Below, in pieces: positions 14,420 through 24,900 of a stretch of DNA of 64,000 bases (positions are counted from its first letter, which is position 1; the number at the start of each line of letters is the position of its first letter). A model generated the notes under the pieces. That model saw only the letters and a program-made list of their open reading frames with translations. It searched no databases and was not told the DNA's origin. Source of the DNA: Rhexocercosporidium sp. MPI-PUGE-AT-0058 (taxonomy: Eukaryota > Ascomycota > Leotiomycetes > Helotiales). The stretch lies in contig JAGTJL010000013.1 in assembly GCA_020746875.1 (NCBI GenBank), positions 1,674,001 to 1,738,000 on the forward strand, in the 5' to 3' direction. Made by a program: the position numbers and the translations under genes.

Positions 14420-15370
14420 AAACCTCCCGAACTAGCTCGCTTAAAGTATTAATTATTATATTAACTAACTCTTTAACGCGAGCAGCTTAAGCCTCTTGCT
14501 TAAGAGTAAGAACAACTCCACGAGTAAATATAACTTAGAAGGCCAGAATATTAAGGCCCGGATTATAAGCGCGAACAGCTCCGGTAGCAGCCTCAGCAGC
14601 GGCAGCAGCGCGAGCAGCTTCAGTAGTAGTAATAATAACAGGATAATCAGCTGCTTCCTTATTACCTTTTTTAATAAAAAGAGCACCCGCAGCAGTAGCA
14701 ATCTTCTCTTTAATAATATAAGTATAAGCTATAAAAGCAGTTAAAAGCTTTTCTTTTTCTTTTAAAAGATTAATTAAATTAATTCGATTTTCTAGAAATA
14801 AAGCAAGTAACTTACCGTTCTCCTTATTATCGTTATCTTTATTATTATCTTTAAATCTATTAATAGCTCCTAAAGTAATTTTATTATTAAAACTAATAAT
14901 AGCGCTAGCAGCAGCAGCTCTACTAATATTATTACTTTTAAAGGCGGTACAGACCGGGATTCTTAATTACTTTAACTCTTAAAAAAATCAATAATAAATC
15001 AAAAAGCGAGAAAAAAACAGCTGAATCGATTTACCTTCTTACCAGCTTTATTTTCTAACGTATTACGATATGCGAAGAAAGAAGCCTAAATAGCAGCGAG
15101 AGCAATTACGCACTTATAGCCGAACAAGTAAGCGAAGTAACGAGTATCCTTTTTAATAATATTATAGCATTAATTATTACTTTTCATTTAAAAGGCGCTA
15201 TTAATACAGCTCAGATAGATTATTATACGAGCACTTACTGGCTGCTTTAAAGCCCGGGAAGCAGCAGCGGCACGGCGAAGAGCAGGAGTAAGGACAGGAG
15301 TAGCCGATAATTATACTTTAATAACGACTTTCTTTTTATTATTAATAATAGCCTTAACTTATTATAAATC
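14420..15370 (-). pseudogene. degraded antisense reading segment inside the 3' part of the copia element
   Basis: Read on the minus strand, the stretch gives Ala-rich, protein-like sequence in pieces: TPALRRAAAASRALKQP, then FAYLFGYKCVIALAAI, then AAGALFIKKGNKEAADYP followed by TEAARAAAAEAATGAVRAY. The pieces are separated by gtaa...ag segments that look like introns (for example after ENKAGKK), and stop codons sit at likely former Q/W positions. The plus strand of the same stretch gives only Ser-rich or broken frames. It lies between RNase H and the 3' LTR. The function is unknown. It could be an extra antisense gene of the element or a captured host gene. Confidence 0.35.
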
Positions 15371-15784
15371 AGCGGTTATTTTTTAATTAATTAATCTTTA
15401 ATCAGTCGATCTCCGATTAGTAAATCGAAACTAATAGATTGAAAATCGAGCTACTTACCTTGCTCTAGCGAGCAAATCGTCGTTTTATTATAACAATTCT
15501 GGCGAAGCGCTTGGAGATACTTATAATATCGAAGAAAGCAATTAATTAATTAATTAATTAATAAATTAATTAAATAATAAATCGAGAGCAGTCGATCTAT
15601 ATGTTGTCGAGTGTTTATAAGTTTAAGTTTAATAAGAAAATCGTTAGTTTATATAATTAAGTTATTTGCCTGATTATCGTATATAAGTGAATTTATTTGC
15701 TTAATTCTTTCTTATTATTTGCTCTCGCTTAATATAGCTAATTATAATAACAGTAGCTTATTATTATTAATTGCTTAGGAGGTA

Positions 15785-15968
15785 TGTCGTATAAGCACGG
15801 GCAGCTGCTCTCTTAATACTGCACGTGACCTAATTAAGTTCTGCTACTGTAGACCGCTTTCAGGAGAATAATTATCTTCTCCTGATTTGGAGAGCTTTTA
15901 AAATAATAATTAATTACTTTAATTCAATTATAACTGCTCACAGTGCTTTGATCCACTTCTATACCATA
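15785..15968 (+). repeat. 3' LTR of the copia element
   Basis: Partner of 8001-8184. It is directly preceded by a short purine tract (taggaggta) and followed by the target duplication ataag. It keeps more C and G than the 5' copy, for example gatccacttc where the 5' copy has aatttacttt. Confidence 0.92.
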
Positions 15969-15973
15969 ATAAG

Positions 15974-18153
15974 TTAATAAGTAATTAAATAATTACTCAC
16001 TCGGTGAGCTTCCAGAGCTAAGTAAAGAAGATAACCTTTAAGAATAAGAAGTTAAAAGTATCTTTAATTATAAATAAAATAAAAAAAGTAAAATTAAGAA
16101 ATATTTAATTAAATAAAAAGATTTCCTAGAAGATTATAATACCTGGCTCTTAGCATATTTAAACCTCGAAAATACTAAGGAAACTCTTAATATATATAAT
16201 AAGAATTATAAATTAAAAAATTAAATACTAAAAGCAAAAAAATATAAAACCTCCGCGTAATTTATAAGAAGGCCGAGAAAACTATAAAAAGTCGGGAAGC
16301 CGAGAAAACACTACCGATTATAAATAAAATAATTTTTTTTTTATATTTTCTTATAAAAGTTTTGAAAGTTTTATTAAAGTTTTAAAAGTAATATCGGCGT
16401 AAGTATAAAATATATAATATTATATTAAAAAAGAATAAGTTTATAAAATATATTTAAATTATAATTTAAAAAATAACGAAATTCTATTTTAATTATAAAG
16501 TAATAATATAACTCTATTGCAAGTATTTAAAATATAAAGTATTTATTTTATAAATTAAATTATCTGAAAATCTTAAACTCTTTAATATTAAACTTAAACT
16601 CGTATCGTAATATTTATTAAGCGCTAAAGAATTATAAGACATTTCCTGAAATAGTTTTAGTAGTCTCGTTCGATATAATATTGCTTTAATATAATATTAA
16701 TATATATTAGTAACGGAGCGAGTACGGAATACTTATAATAATTATTATAACTTCGCGATATAATTAAATTTCTGTTATTAATTCTTTTATTAAATTGTGA
16801 GTAATTTGGTCGGCTTCGGAGGCGGAGGTGGTAATATAAGCGTTTTTGAACTTAAATATATTATCGATTAAGCGTATTATACTTTTATAAAACTTCTTAA
16901 ACTCCTTTATTTTATTAATATATTAATAATATTCCGAAAAAGAAAAGTATAATTTACGGGAAAAGTATTAATAAGAGGAGAGATTTAATTAGTATCTTTC
17001 TTATTAGGCTTAAAGGATATACGTAATAAGGAATTAGTTATGCGGTGCTTCTCGAGCTAAGTAGCGAAGCTCTAAGCTCCCGTGGGAATTATAAAATTAT
17101 AATCCTCGAAAGCGACGCTAGTATTATATTAGCTATTCTTACGCAGCCAGTTCTCGAAATCGACGGCAAGATTCTTTATAATACGGATATCCTTATGAAA
17201 AGTACGAGGGAATTATTTATTTTATAATTAATATATAGTTTACTTTTGACGCGTTTAATATTATATTATTAATAAACTTTATAAATATAAGTACGTACGA
17301 CGATATAAACGGCCTTTTACTCGAAGTAGCAGTTATAATTCTTCTTGCCTTTCTTATTAATATAACAGAAGAAGGGATCGATTAATATAGTTTTAAAGTA
17401 TTAGTCGTAAGAACTTCTGCGAGGCTAGTTCGTAAGGTTATTAAATATAATAGCTTTAAGACGCTAAACGAAAGATATAATAATAATAATATTAATAATT
17501 AATTAAAAAAAAGAAAAAAAAGAGAAACGAGGGGATAGCGACGCATAAGCACGGGTATTATATATAAATAAGCTGAAAAGGAAAAGTTATTATTAACGTA
17601 ATAAAGAGACTATTTATATATACGTTTTAGCGAGGTAGCGGAATCGTAATTACTACGCAATTATATTATTATATTTGTACTATTTGCACTCTATTTATTC
17701 AGCAAATAAACGTAAATACGCTACTAGCGCGCAATTTACTTATTACTTTGCCGACCGAAGATAACTTTTTAATAATAACGATAATTGCAGCATTTGAATA
17801 TAAGTATAAGAGCTCTTATATATACGCGTAAGGGTCTTATAATTAAAGCAAATATCTTTTATTATTTTATAAAGCTATTTTTATCTACTAAGCTAGTAAT
17901 ACTGATATATTATGCGAAACGGCTTATAGAGTAATCGGACGACGTTCGACGAATTAATCGCGATGTAGTATTATATACTTAACGCAATGATTTAAATAAT
18001 CGTATTAATCTAATTAGTTAAACTTATCGACCGAAATACGGCTGTCCGATTTACCGCGGCTTAGTCCTCGCTTTAAGCAACGCGAAAGCGTATTAATATA
18101 TTATTAATTAAAGTATCAGTATCGCGGACGCTATTACTAGGAGAGGGAATAGT
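15974..18153 (+). other. 3' internal part of the gypsy element after the nested insertion
   Basis: The gypsy reading resumes after the ataag duplication. A chromodomain is readable at about 16040-16215. Beyond it the sequence is AT-rich with one 60-codon open stretch at 17045-17227 that has no recognisable family and no ATG-based start context. The region ends at a purine-rich tract before the 3' LTR. Confidence 0.6.
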
Positions 18154-18410
18154 TATTATATATATGCCTATTTATTCTATTTATACGAAATCAGACCCGT
18201 AATATAAGAAAGCCGAGGCTTTTACGGTATTAATAAAATTAGTCCCACTTGTATATTTAATTACGCCGGCGTTTTACTTCCCCTCACGAGTAACCCCTTT
18301 TATATATACGCTTCTCTTCTGGACTTCTTCGAAAGCCAGAGATTAATTCTTTAAATATAATTTACCCTGAACCTCTACGAAGCTTTACCTACCGTAAACT
18401 CCATCTGACA
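18154..18410 (+). repeat. 3' LTR of the gypsy element
   Basis: This is the partner of 2156-2412 and ends in tgaca, followed directly by the target duplication ctaat (18411-18415). It is preceded by a purine-rich tract (aggagagggaatag, about 18139-18152) that fits a polypurine tract for plus-strand priming. It is visibly less mutated than the 5' copy. Confidence 0.9.
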
Positions 18411-18415
18411 CTAAT

Positions 18416-18754
18416 GCAGCAAGTCTAGGCTTTATATATTAGCATTCTGTAAAAGACCTAGATATCTTTCGTATTTCTTCTTAAGAGTTTATAAATCGGC
18501 GCGGTTCTCTTCAAAAATCTAAATTAATAGCAGTAATAGCGTTATTTTCATAAGTATCTATCGCTTCACAACACTTTTCCAGTTCCAACCTACAGACACC
18601 ACTTATAAGCCTCTATAAACTATCATGGATTTAATAGCGCAATCATCACTACTCTAAATCTAATCTTAGATTATTAGATTCTTTATTAGTCTAATCTAAA
18701 TCTAATCTTCTCTACTACTTTAGATTACTACTCAAGTAGTAGATTAGAAATTTG
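18416..18754. other. flank of the gypsy insertion; AT-rich, no gene
   Basis: About 340 bases without a gene. A local inverted, repetitive motif built from taatctaaat/agattagatt units lies at about 18651-18750 and could form a hairpin. Base composition rises toward normal from here rightward. Confidence 0.4.
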
Positions 18755-18862
18755 TCACACCGACTTAAGAAAACAATTACTTTTTTTAGTTTGTCTCGCT
18801 TTATTCTAATACTAAATTAATATCTTTCTGCTAGCCTTTTACTTATAAGTAGTAAGTACAGC
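18755..18862 (+). repeat. diverged direct repeat, left copy
   Basis: The stretch from aagaaaacaatta through tttagtttgtct and atatctttctgctag to gtacagccttc recurs at 21698-21812 in the same orientation with small gaps. The two copies lie about 2.9 kb apart and bracket the RNase H remnant. They may be solo terminal repeats or dispersed copies of one repeat family. Confidence 0.6.
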
Positions 18863-20426
18863 CTTCTTCCCCCGACACGGTAGCTACTTCCTTCTCTCAT
18901 TAGCTTCCAACTACTGCCCAAGTGCTTTAAAAGCAGCTTCTTCCTCAGTTCTTCTTCTTCCTTTTTTCATCCACAAACACCATCAACCTTCAACCATTAA
19001 TATCCAACCATCAACATCCAACCTCTAACCTCCATCTTATTTTTCTATCCCATCACTAACATTTGGTCCTCTTTACACATCTTCCCATCCTCCAGGCTCC
19101 AGCCCCTTTCCAATCCTTCGGCGGTGTCACATCGGAGTCCAGGCTGTCTCTATTGCTGTGGTGGATCGGGTCTGCTTGTCTAGCTTCAAGGTAGGTTCGC
19201 GTCATTTCCTCTGGCTGGGTGGACAGGGTGACAGCGTGGCGATGATGATGATGATAAGTTAGTCATTTTCATCCATCGAGGGTAGGCCAAAGGCTTACTT
19301 TTAACTTGAGCCTCCCGAAGGGTATAAGGACGTGTTAAACAAGGGATACATACAAAGTCCAAGTCCTTCGTATACGCTTAATAGCCTTTTGAAAGTAATA
19401 TTATACTTTAATACCGCGGAAGCTTTAATCGGCCTTTTTTGTTCACTAATCCTCTTTAAGCGGAACAATTTGCTATATTAAATTGATCTATTAAAGAGAG
19501 GTTCTCGAAGTCTTCTTAGGGTCTTCGAGCCTTATTCTTAGAAAAGGAATTCGTATAAGCGACTTAGCGTATACGCATAAACAATGAAATTCGAAGAAAC
19601 CAGCCCTCCGAGCTCTCCTTTTTCTTCTTTTCTTTCTTTACTTTATATCTCTTTCAATTGCGAGACTACAAGTCACTTTCTTGTGTATGCCTTTCGCACC
19701 TCTAATCTCATACTCTCGTCTTTCCTTCGTCGTAGGATCAGTCTAGTTCGAGTATATATCTCCGATAAGGTAGTAAAAGAGGCTCCCGCACGAAAGGAAT
19801 AAGGCATATAATCCCAAGCGGTTGAAGAAATAGTAGTTAAAGATTCGTAAGAGGAAGAAGAAGGCGAAAGTCGTAAATTCGTAGAAATCGCAAAATTCGT
19901 ATGTGTCGAAGGTGTAATATTTATCGTAAGAAACTCCGTCTATCGAGCTCGAAAGCAAGCCTTTCTTTCCTCTTACTTGACAACCTTGGATGACAGCGTG
20001 GCGGCCGATCGACGGATGCGGTTATGGGTTCGACTCCCTGAGGCCTGAGTTCCTTGGGGGGACGGCGCCAAGGAAATGAACCTCTGTACCCCATTGCAGT
20101 TGTCACATTTCGAACCTACTCAGCGGTCGCGCTGACGCCTTTTTTTTTTCATTCTCTTTAGGTCTTCCTACCCAGTACTACCACTGTACCAATGGTCGAG
20201 CATCCACCCTCATCGAGTTCAGACACGTTCATAGGGATTCTCTTGAGCATGGTGGACCATAGCATCTTTGGAATGTGTTCATCGACTCTCGATACTGGGC
20301 TGCTCCGCTTGCCACCTGGAGGATATTAGGTGGCGTTGCGGGCACCACTCTACTAGATAGTCTTGAATCAATGACAACGTTCTTCGTCACATACCCGTTC
20401 CATCCTCAATGATCGTGACCACTATT
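18863..20426. other. mosaic repeat DNA without a supportable gene
   Basis: The exact 13-mer tgacagcgtggcg occurs at 19229-19241 and again at 19991-20003. The 750 bases between are more AT-rich and include weak open frames on both strands (19584-19958) with no family resemblance. A gatgatgatgat run follows the first 13-mer. At 20026-20039 there is gggttcgactccct, like a pol III B box, followed downstream by a T9-10 run at about 20141-20150, which suggests a tRNA-derived short element. None of this is resolved. Confidence 0.4.
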
Positions 20427-20995
20427 TACGAGCTCAATCATTATCCCTGCCACCCTTTGCTTTGCGGCGTATCTTGTACCCTTCCTGGCAGCTCGGTCGG
20501 CCCTGGAATTTCCCTTCAATGCCGGAGTTCCCGGGAACATACCGTAACTCAACAACGATACCAAGTGTTACCAATTCGTGCGTCGCCATAATACTTGGTC
20601 CGACCAGTCTCTCCCCATCTGGAAGCCCCTTAATCCCATTCAAAGAATGTTGGAATCCTTGGAAGTAATTCAAAGCGTTCTGAGAATCCGAATAGATACA
20701 AACATCGCTCGGTCGCTGTTCGATCCTCATATCCCGAACTTCCTTCCATGCAATCTCGAGAGCTTTTGAAATTACGTAGACTTCAAGCACATTGGCATTC
20801 GCGGATCCGCGAACGCGATATGAGAGTTCGGTCCATGATTGCTTGGTGGCGGAGTAAGTAAACCACCCCTATCCCACAGCTTCCATTCTCAAGGCGGGAG
20901 CCATCGGCCCAGTAGACCGCTTTTGAATGCTCAGCAAGCTTGAGACCTTCAATCGCCGCTTCTGTGAGTGCGATTTCTCGGGGGTGAATGATGAT
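20427..20995 (-). pseudogene. RNase H domain fragment of a non-LTR retrotransposon, frameshifted
   Basis: The minus-strand reading gives a type I RNase H core in order: YWADGSRLENG (first catalytic Asp), an Ala-rich helix with LEVYVISKALEIAW (E position), CIYSDSQNAL (catalytic Asp), and LRYVPGNSGIEG (WVPGHSGIEGN-type motif). This is the RNase H seen at the C-terminal end of fungal Tad/LINE-like polyproteins. After SGIEG the frame is lost: the sequence at 20501-20514 (ccctggaatttccc) appears to hold one extra base, and the other frame continues with the expected R-A-D-x-A-A pattern to a stop at 20427. No reverse transcriptase was recognised upstream (higher coordinates), so the copy is truncated. 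Base composition is near normal, unlike the RIP-hit LTR elements. Confidence 0.75.
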
Positions 20996-21697
20996 CGCGC
21001 CCTCGAATCACGTAATCTTCAATCCTCGACGAATTCTACTCCGCTCAGATTCCGTACGCTCCTGTCCGCCACTGCGGGACAAATTTTGCTTTGCTCGAGC
21101 TTCTGTTGCGGTGCAAGACTCGCAGCCTTGACAGAGTGGGAGATTGTGTTTCTGGAGGAGGGCCTGTTGTCGTTCGTGTTCCCGTCTGGCTTTGCGGCCG
21201 ATTTGAGAGAGTCGGACCATGGATTGAAGTTTTTTATTCGGATGGTTGATTTTTGGAAACTTTTCTTTTAGGGAAGGTGAAAAGAAGGAAGATGTCCTAT
21301 TATTATGGTTTGTACAGTACCGGAGATAGATTGGCGGAACCAAAACCGACTACTACTTAGTGCCGACTTACCTTGGTATGTCACACAGTGACTTAGGTCC
21401 CGGAGTTGAAGATATATGGCGTGTATCGGTAACAACTGTCGTCAGACGGCTTGATAAACTTTAGCAAGAGGGTTTATAAGTAACTGCAAGATGAGCAGGA
21501 AGCTTCACCTCGCTTACGCCCTTAAATAGTTAATATAATAATTTTTTTCAAACAAGATAAAACTATATTTTTAGTCAAACTAATAACAGTTTATAAAAAT
21601 ACTTAAATAGTTTTATAAATCACCGTTCGTGTCCTCGACTCTCCTCTAGCGTAATCAGAGTAAGAGGAAGTATCAATGTTTTGATTCTAGCCAAAAG
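20996..21697. other. no supportable gene
   Basis: Overlapping open frames on both strands around 20927-21343 have no recognisable domain and probably derive from the 5' side of the truncated non-LTR element. From 21480 to 21610 the sequence is AT-rich. Confidence 0.4.
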
Positions 21698-21812
21698 CTC
21701 AACCCAAGAAAATAATTCCTCTCTTTAGTTTGTCTTCGCCCTGTTCTAATGCTAGAATAATATCTTTCTGCTAGACTTTTACTCATAAGCTAAGCAGTAA
21801 ATACAGTCTTCA
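21698..21812 (+). repeat. diverged direct repeat, right copy
   Basis: It matches 18755-18862 over the tttagtttgtct...atatctttctgctag...acagtcttc blocks, with a short insertion near 21795. It lies about 100 bases from the 3' end of the ABC transporter locus and marks the right edge of the repeat-rich zone. Confidence 0.6.
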
Positions 21813-21917
21813 TTAGCATTCCAAAAAAAATAAATACTTATTCAAGCTGCTAAAGGCGCAACTGCGGGGTAATTGCGGGGTAACAAGTATGATCTACCCT
21901 TGAAGAAATCGTATCAT

Positions 21918-24900
21918 TCAATTTTCTATATCCAGATTCGACATAGTCACTTCGTCCAACCTACCAGTTCTTTCAATCCTACCCTCCTTGACCCATGCTA
22001 CGGTATCCGAACTACCAAGAGAATGCACACCTAGCCTATGCGAAATGGCAATGACGGTGTGCCCTCGCTCGGTGAACTCTTCCCGTATCGCATCTTGCAT
22101 GATGGAATCCGTCTTTGGGTCGAGAGATGACGTAGCTTCATCCAAGAGAAGGATTCGTTTTGGTTGAGCGGATAAAGCTCCTGGTGATATCTGATCAGAG
22201 TATAATGCTTCAGTTCGCCTTCGGAGAATTGCGCGAGCTAGAGATAGAAGTTTCATCTGGCCGGTGGATAGTACAGGAAAAGCCGAAAGTTTCAGATCCA
22301 ATGGATTCAGGATGTTGTCACTTGAAGCGTCCAGGTTAGGAAGTGACATGTCTTGGTGGTCTTTGCCGTGGACTGAGAAGTGGTCCCAGAGATGCGTCTT
22401 CTCTAGCGCAGCGATGATGACATCGTCAGACAAAGTCTCCGAAGCGTCGATGTTGGAGCGCAGGCTGGCACCGACAAATACAAACGGATCTTGAGGAACG
22501 GTGATGAAGCATTGGTGGCGCAAGATTGATCGGGAAACTTGCGAGATATCGATGCCATCGATCTTAATCGATCCACTTTGGCAATCGAGCAAGTGGAGGA
22601 GGGTCAATAGGATGGTGCTCTTTCCACTGAAAGTGACAGGACGTTAGCCATGAGGTCCGATGGAATATTTGGGAATGTCGAATTATGATTCATCTTACCT
22701 GCCGGTTCTTCCGCAGATGAGGAGCTTCTGACCAGCGGCAATTTTTATGCTGATATTCCTGGGTGCGACGGCATTTGGACTACTTTGTCAGCACTCAACG
22801 ACTTTGCACATCCTTTCTCCGTAATAAAAACTTACTTGTACGACACAGTGACATTTTCGACCTCTACCATCCCCGCCGATGGCCAGTTTGCAGGTGGGAC
22901 AGAAGTTTCCCAGAGCTTGTCCTCCTGAGGTGTTTCAGTGACCGTCACCTCAGTCGAGAAATAGCGCCAAGCGAAATCTCAAGAGAGGTCCAATTCTCCA
23001 CAAGCTTCAGCAGTGTCGAATTCGCAACAAGGATCAAGTTCAGAGCAACACCAACTTCCGCGCCAGTAGTCGTACCGCGAAAATAGACGGTGATGCCAAT
23101 GATGCAGGTAGCAATGCCAGCTATGATCAGATCCAGGACAATGTTGAGCCACCTCTGGAGACAAAGGAGAATGTAGAAAGGTTTTTGAGATTCATCTAGA
23201 TGGCGAACGTTTTCCTGTTCGAATTCGTGTTGCCAGCCGAATGCTCGAATCGTTGCTGCACCTTCGACTTTGAATGTCAGTGAATCATCTTCGATGGCGG
23301 GGAATTTCTTACTGTTTCGAGAAAGCTCGTTTAGCCGCCGATCTGGACTCGAGTTCAATGAAACGTAGTTGTCTAGAAGTCCGCAGGTATAGTCTTTGCA
23401 CGCGGTAGACGATTGCCGAACAGAACGGTAGAGTTAATATCAAGACCTGTAAGTTGAAGAGCAGTGCTGCTTGCATCGAAAGCTTGAAGATTTCTGTCAT
23501 CAGTCAGGATTAAGGATCTTGTATTGGAAGTTGAGACTTGCGAACAAAGATTGACTGAAGAGCTGATGGTAGTTACTTGTCAACTAACTGGATGCCTTGT
23601 CCGAACCTGCAAAACATGTCAACGCAGAACTCAATGCCTGGATTTAAAGAATCTTACCGATTGAGCATGACACCAATGTCAGTCTCCGAGAAGTATGAAA
23701 GTGGCGCTCTATCATAATTACATTCATTAGCACGAAGAGATCGTCACATAAAGTTGAGAACGGAGCTGATAGCGAACCCGATGATCGACGTCAAAAGTCT
23801 ATCGTGAAGCACAGCTCCTGATTTCGTGGCAATGACGATGGTCGTGGCCCTGTTAATGTTAGTGTAGATATAATATAGCTGATGTGCTCTGATCCCTACC
23901 ATGCTTGACAAGTTGTAGATAGCCATGCTATAAATGCAATGACGAGGTACCCCCCCATGTAAAACCATGTTTGTTCAAGTCGCGACTCAGTCCACCATTT
24001 CAGCCAAAATTGGGAGAACGTGATGAAGAACGAATACAGCGCAGCGAAGCACATCAGCATCACCACATTATATACTCCTACAGACTTGAAGTAATATCCT
24101 GGGAGTCCTTTAGTATCAAATGCGATAAATTTGGATGTCTCTTACCATAGATGCCAAAGTCTCCTGTTTTCCTCGTCAAGTCTTCAGCTGCATCTTTCAT
24201 TGATCTTGACTGAGCCTTGAGTTTGACAAATTTTCTTTCCAAAGAATTGTCTTGTCTAGCTTCTGACTCGTTAATCTGAATTTTGGCGATTTGATTCTGG
24301 TCCCCTTTTAACTCGTTCCATGTACCCCGCGTTTGGATTGTCGAGTCTCCGAGGATGATAATTTCATCCGCAAGGTGGAAGTATTGCGCTGCAAACGTCA
24401 ATTTAGCGAGTGAAAGGGGCTTCTTAGTGTTAGGTCTACCCACCAGAATTGGTAACCAGGAAAACAGTGGCGTCTAATTTCTTCAAGATGCCCTGAGGAC
24501 CAAGTAAGCTGTCGACTACATGACTCTCAGTCTTGCCATCGAGAGCACTGAATAGATCATCGAGGACTAGAATGTCACACCGTGCATAAATTGCTCTAGC
24601 GAGAGCCTTTGAAGCTCGTTAGCAAACATTCCACAGGGGAGGTTGTGTATGGAGCAGACCAGCCGCTGTCTCTGGCCCCCAGACAAGTTTAATCCTCGAC
24701 TTCCAACTGAGGTTAAGTCACCTTCTGGCAGATTTTCAAAGTCGGTACATAGACCGCAAGCATCTATAACTGTTTCGTACCATTAAACATCTTCGTCGCC
24801 GGCTGCAGAACACCCACGGATCACCTCTCTGATCGTCCCGCTTGGTAGCCATGGAACTTGCGAGCATAAGCCAACACGTTCCGTGGAAATCGACGCTGTA

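Larger units (their letters stand above)
8001..15968 (+). mobile_element. RIP-degraded Ty1/copia LTR retrotransposon nested in the gypsy element
   Basis: LTRs lie at 8001-8184 and 15785-15968 (184 bp each), with the 5-bp target duplication ataag at 7996-8000 and 15969-15973. Plus-strand remnants follow copia order: a zinc-knuckle-like stretch of gag with C and H replaced by Y (about 9500-9570), an aspartic protease region (9889-10185, with VKAGTLSLIIK and NIISEARLLQ patterns), reverse transcriptase (ALYGLKDLPAL at about 12937-12975, YIDDI at 13072-13086), and RNase H (from about 13580, NASFANNIK then YIFILF). Stop codons interrupt every domain. It sits between integrase and chromodomain of the host element, so it inserted later. 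An unusual 1.65 kb separates RNase H from the 3' LTR; see the antisense segment. Confidence 0.9.
2156..18410 (+). mobile_element. RIP-degraded Ty3/gypsy LTR retrotransposon (chromovirus type), interrupted by a copia element
   Basis: Both LTRs are present (2156-2412 and 18154-18410, 257 bp each) and are bounded by the 5-bp duplication ctaat at 2151-2155 and 18411-18415. Plus-strand translation, full of stop codons, still shows reverse transcriptase (about 5160-5700: remnants of the LYIDY..LNK motif, LFGLFN..ITF, and YLDN where YLDD is usual), the integrase core (about 7080-7400: KCDIY..K, LIDFI-like, then INRYLK), and a chromodomain (about 16040-16215: KKYLIK, W at the aromatic site, NLEN). 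The element is 16255 bp, or about 8.28 kb once the nested element and its duplication are removed. Stops in place of W/Q/R codons and the TA richness fit RIP. No open gag or pol frame remains, so it is dead. About 1.9 kb between chromodomain and 3' LTR has no recognisable domain. Confidence 0.9.

Noticed and set aside
14496..14744. Ser-rich plus-strand frame and Leu-rich minus-strand frame
   Set aside because: Both arise from reading the Ala-codon-rich antisense segment in wrong frames; the Ala-rich frame is the protein-like one.
1..18410. CRISPR arrays, bacterial operons or ribosome binding sites
   Set aside because: The window is eukaryotic nuclear DNA with spliced genes and RIP; the repeats are retrotransposons.
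20434..20790. The RNase H frame as a stand-alone functional host gene
   Set aside because: Its end is out of frame with the conserved continuation, and the motif set is that of non-LTR retrotransposon polyproteins.
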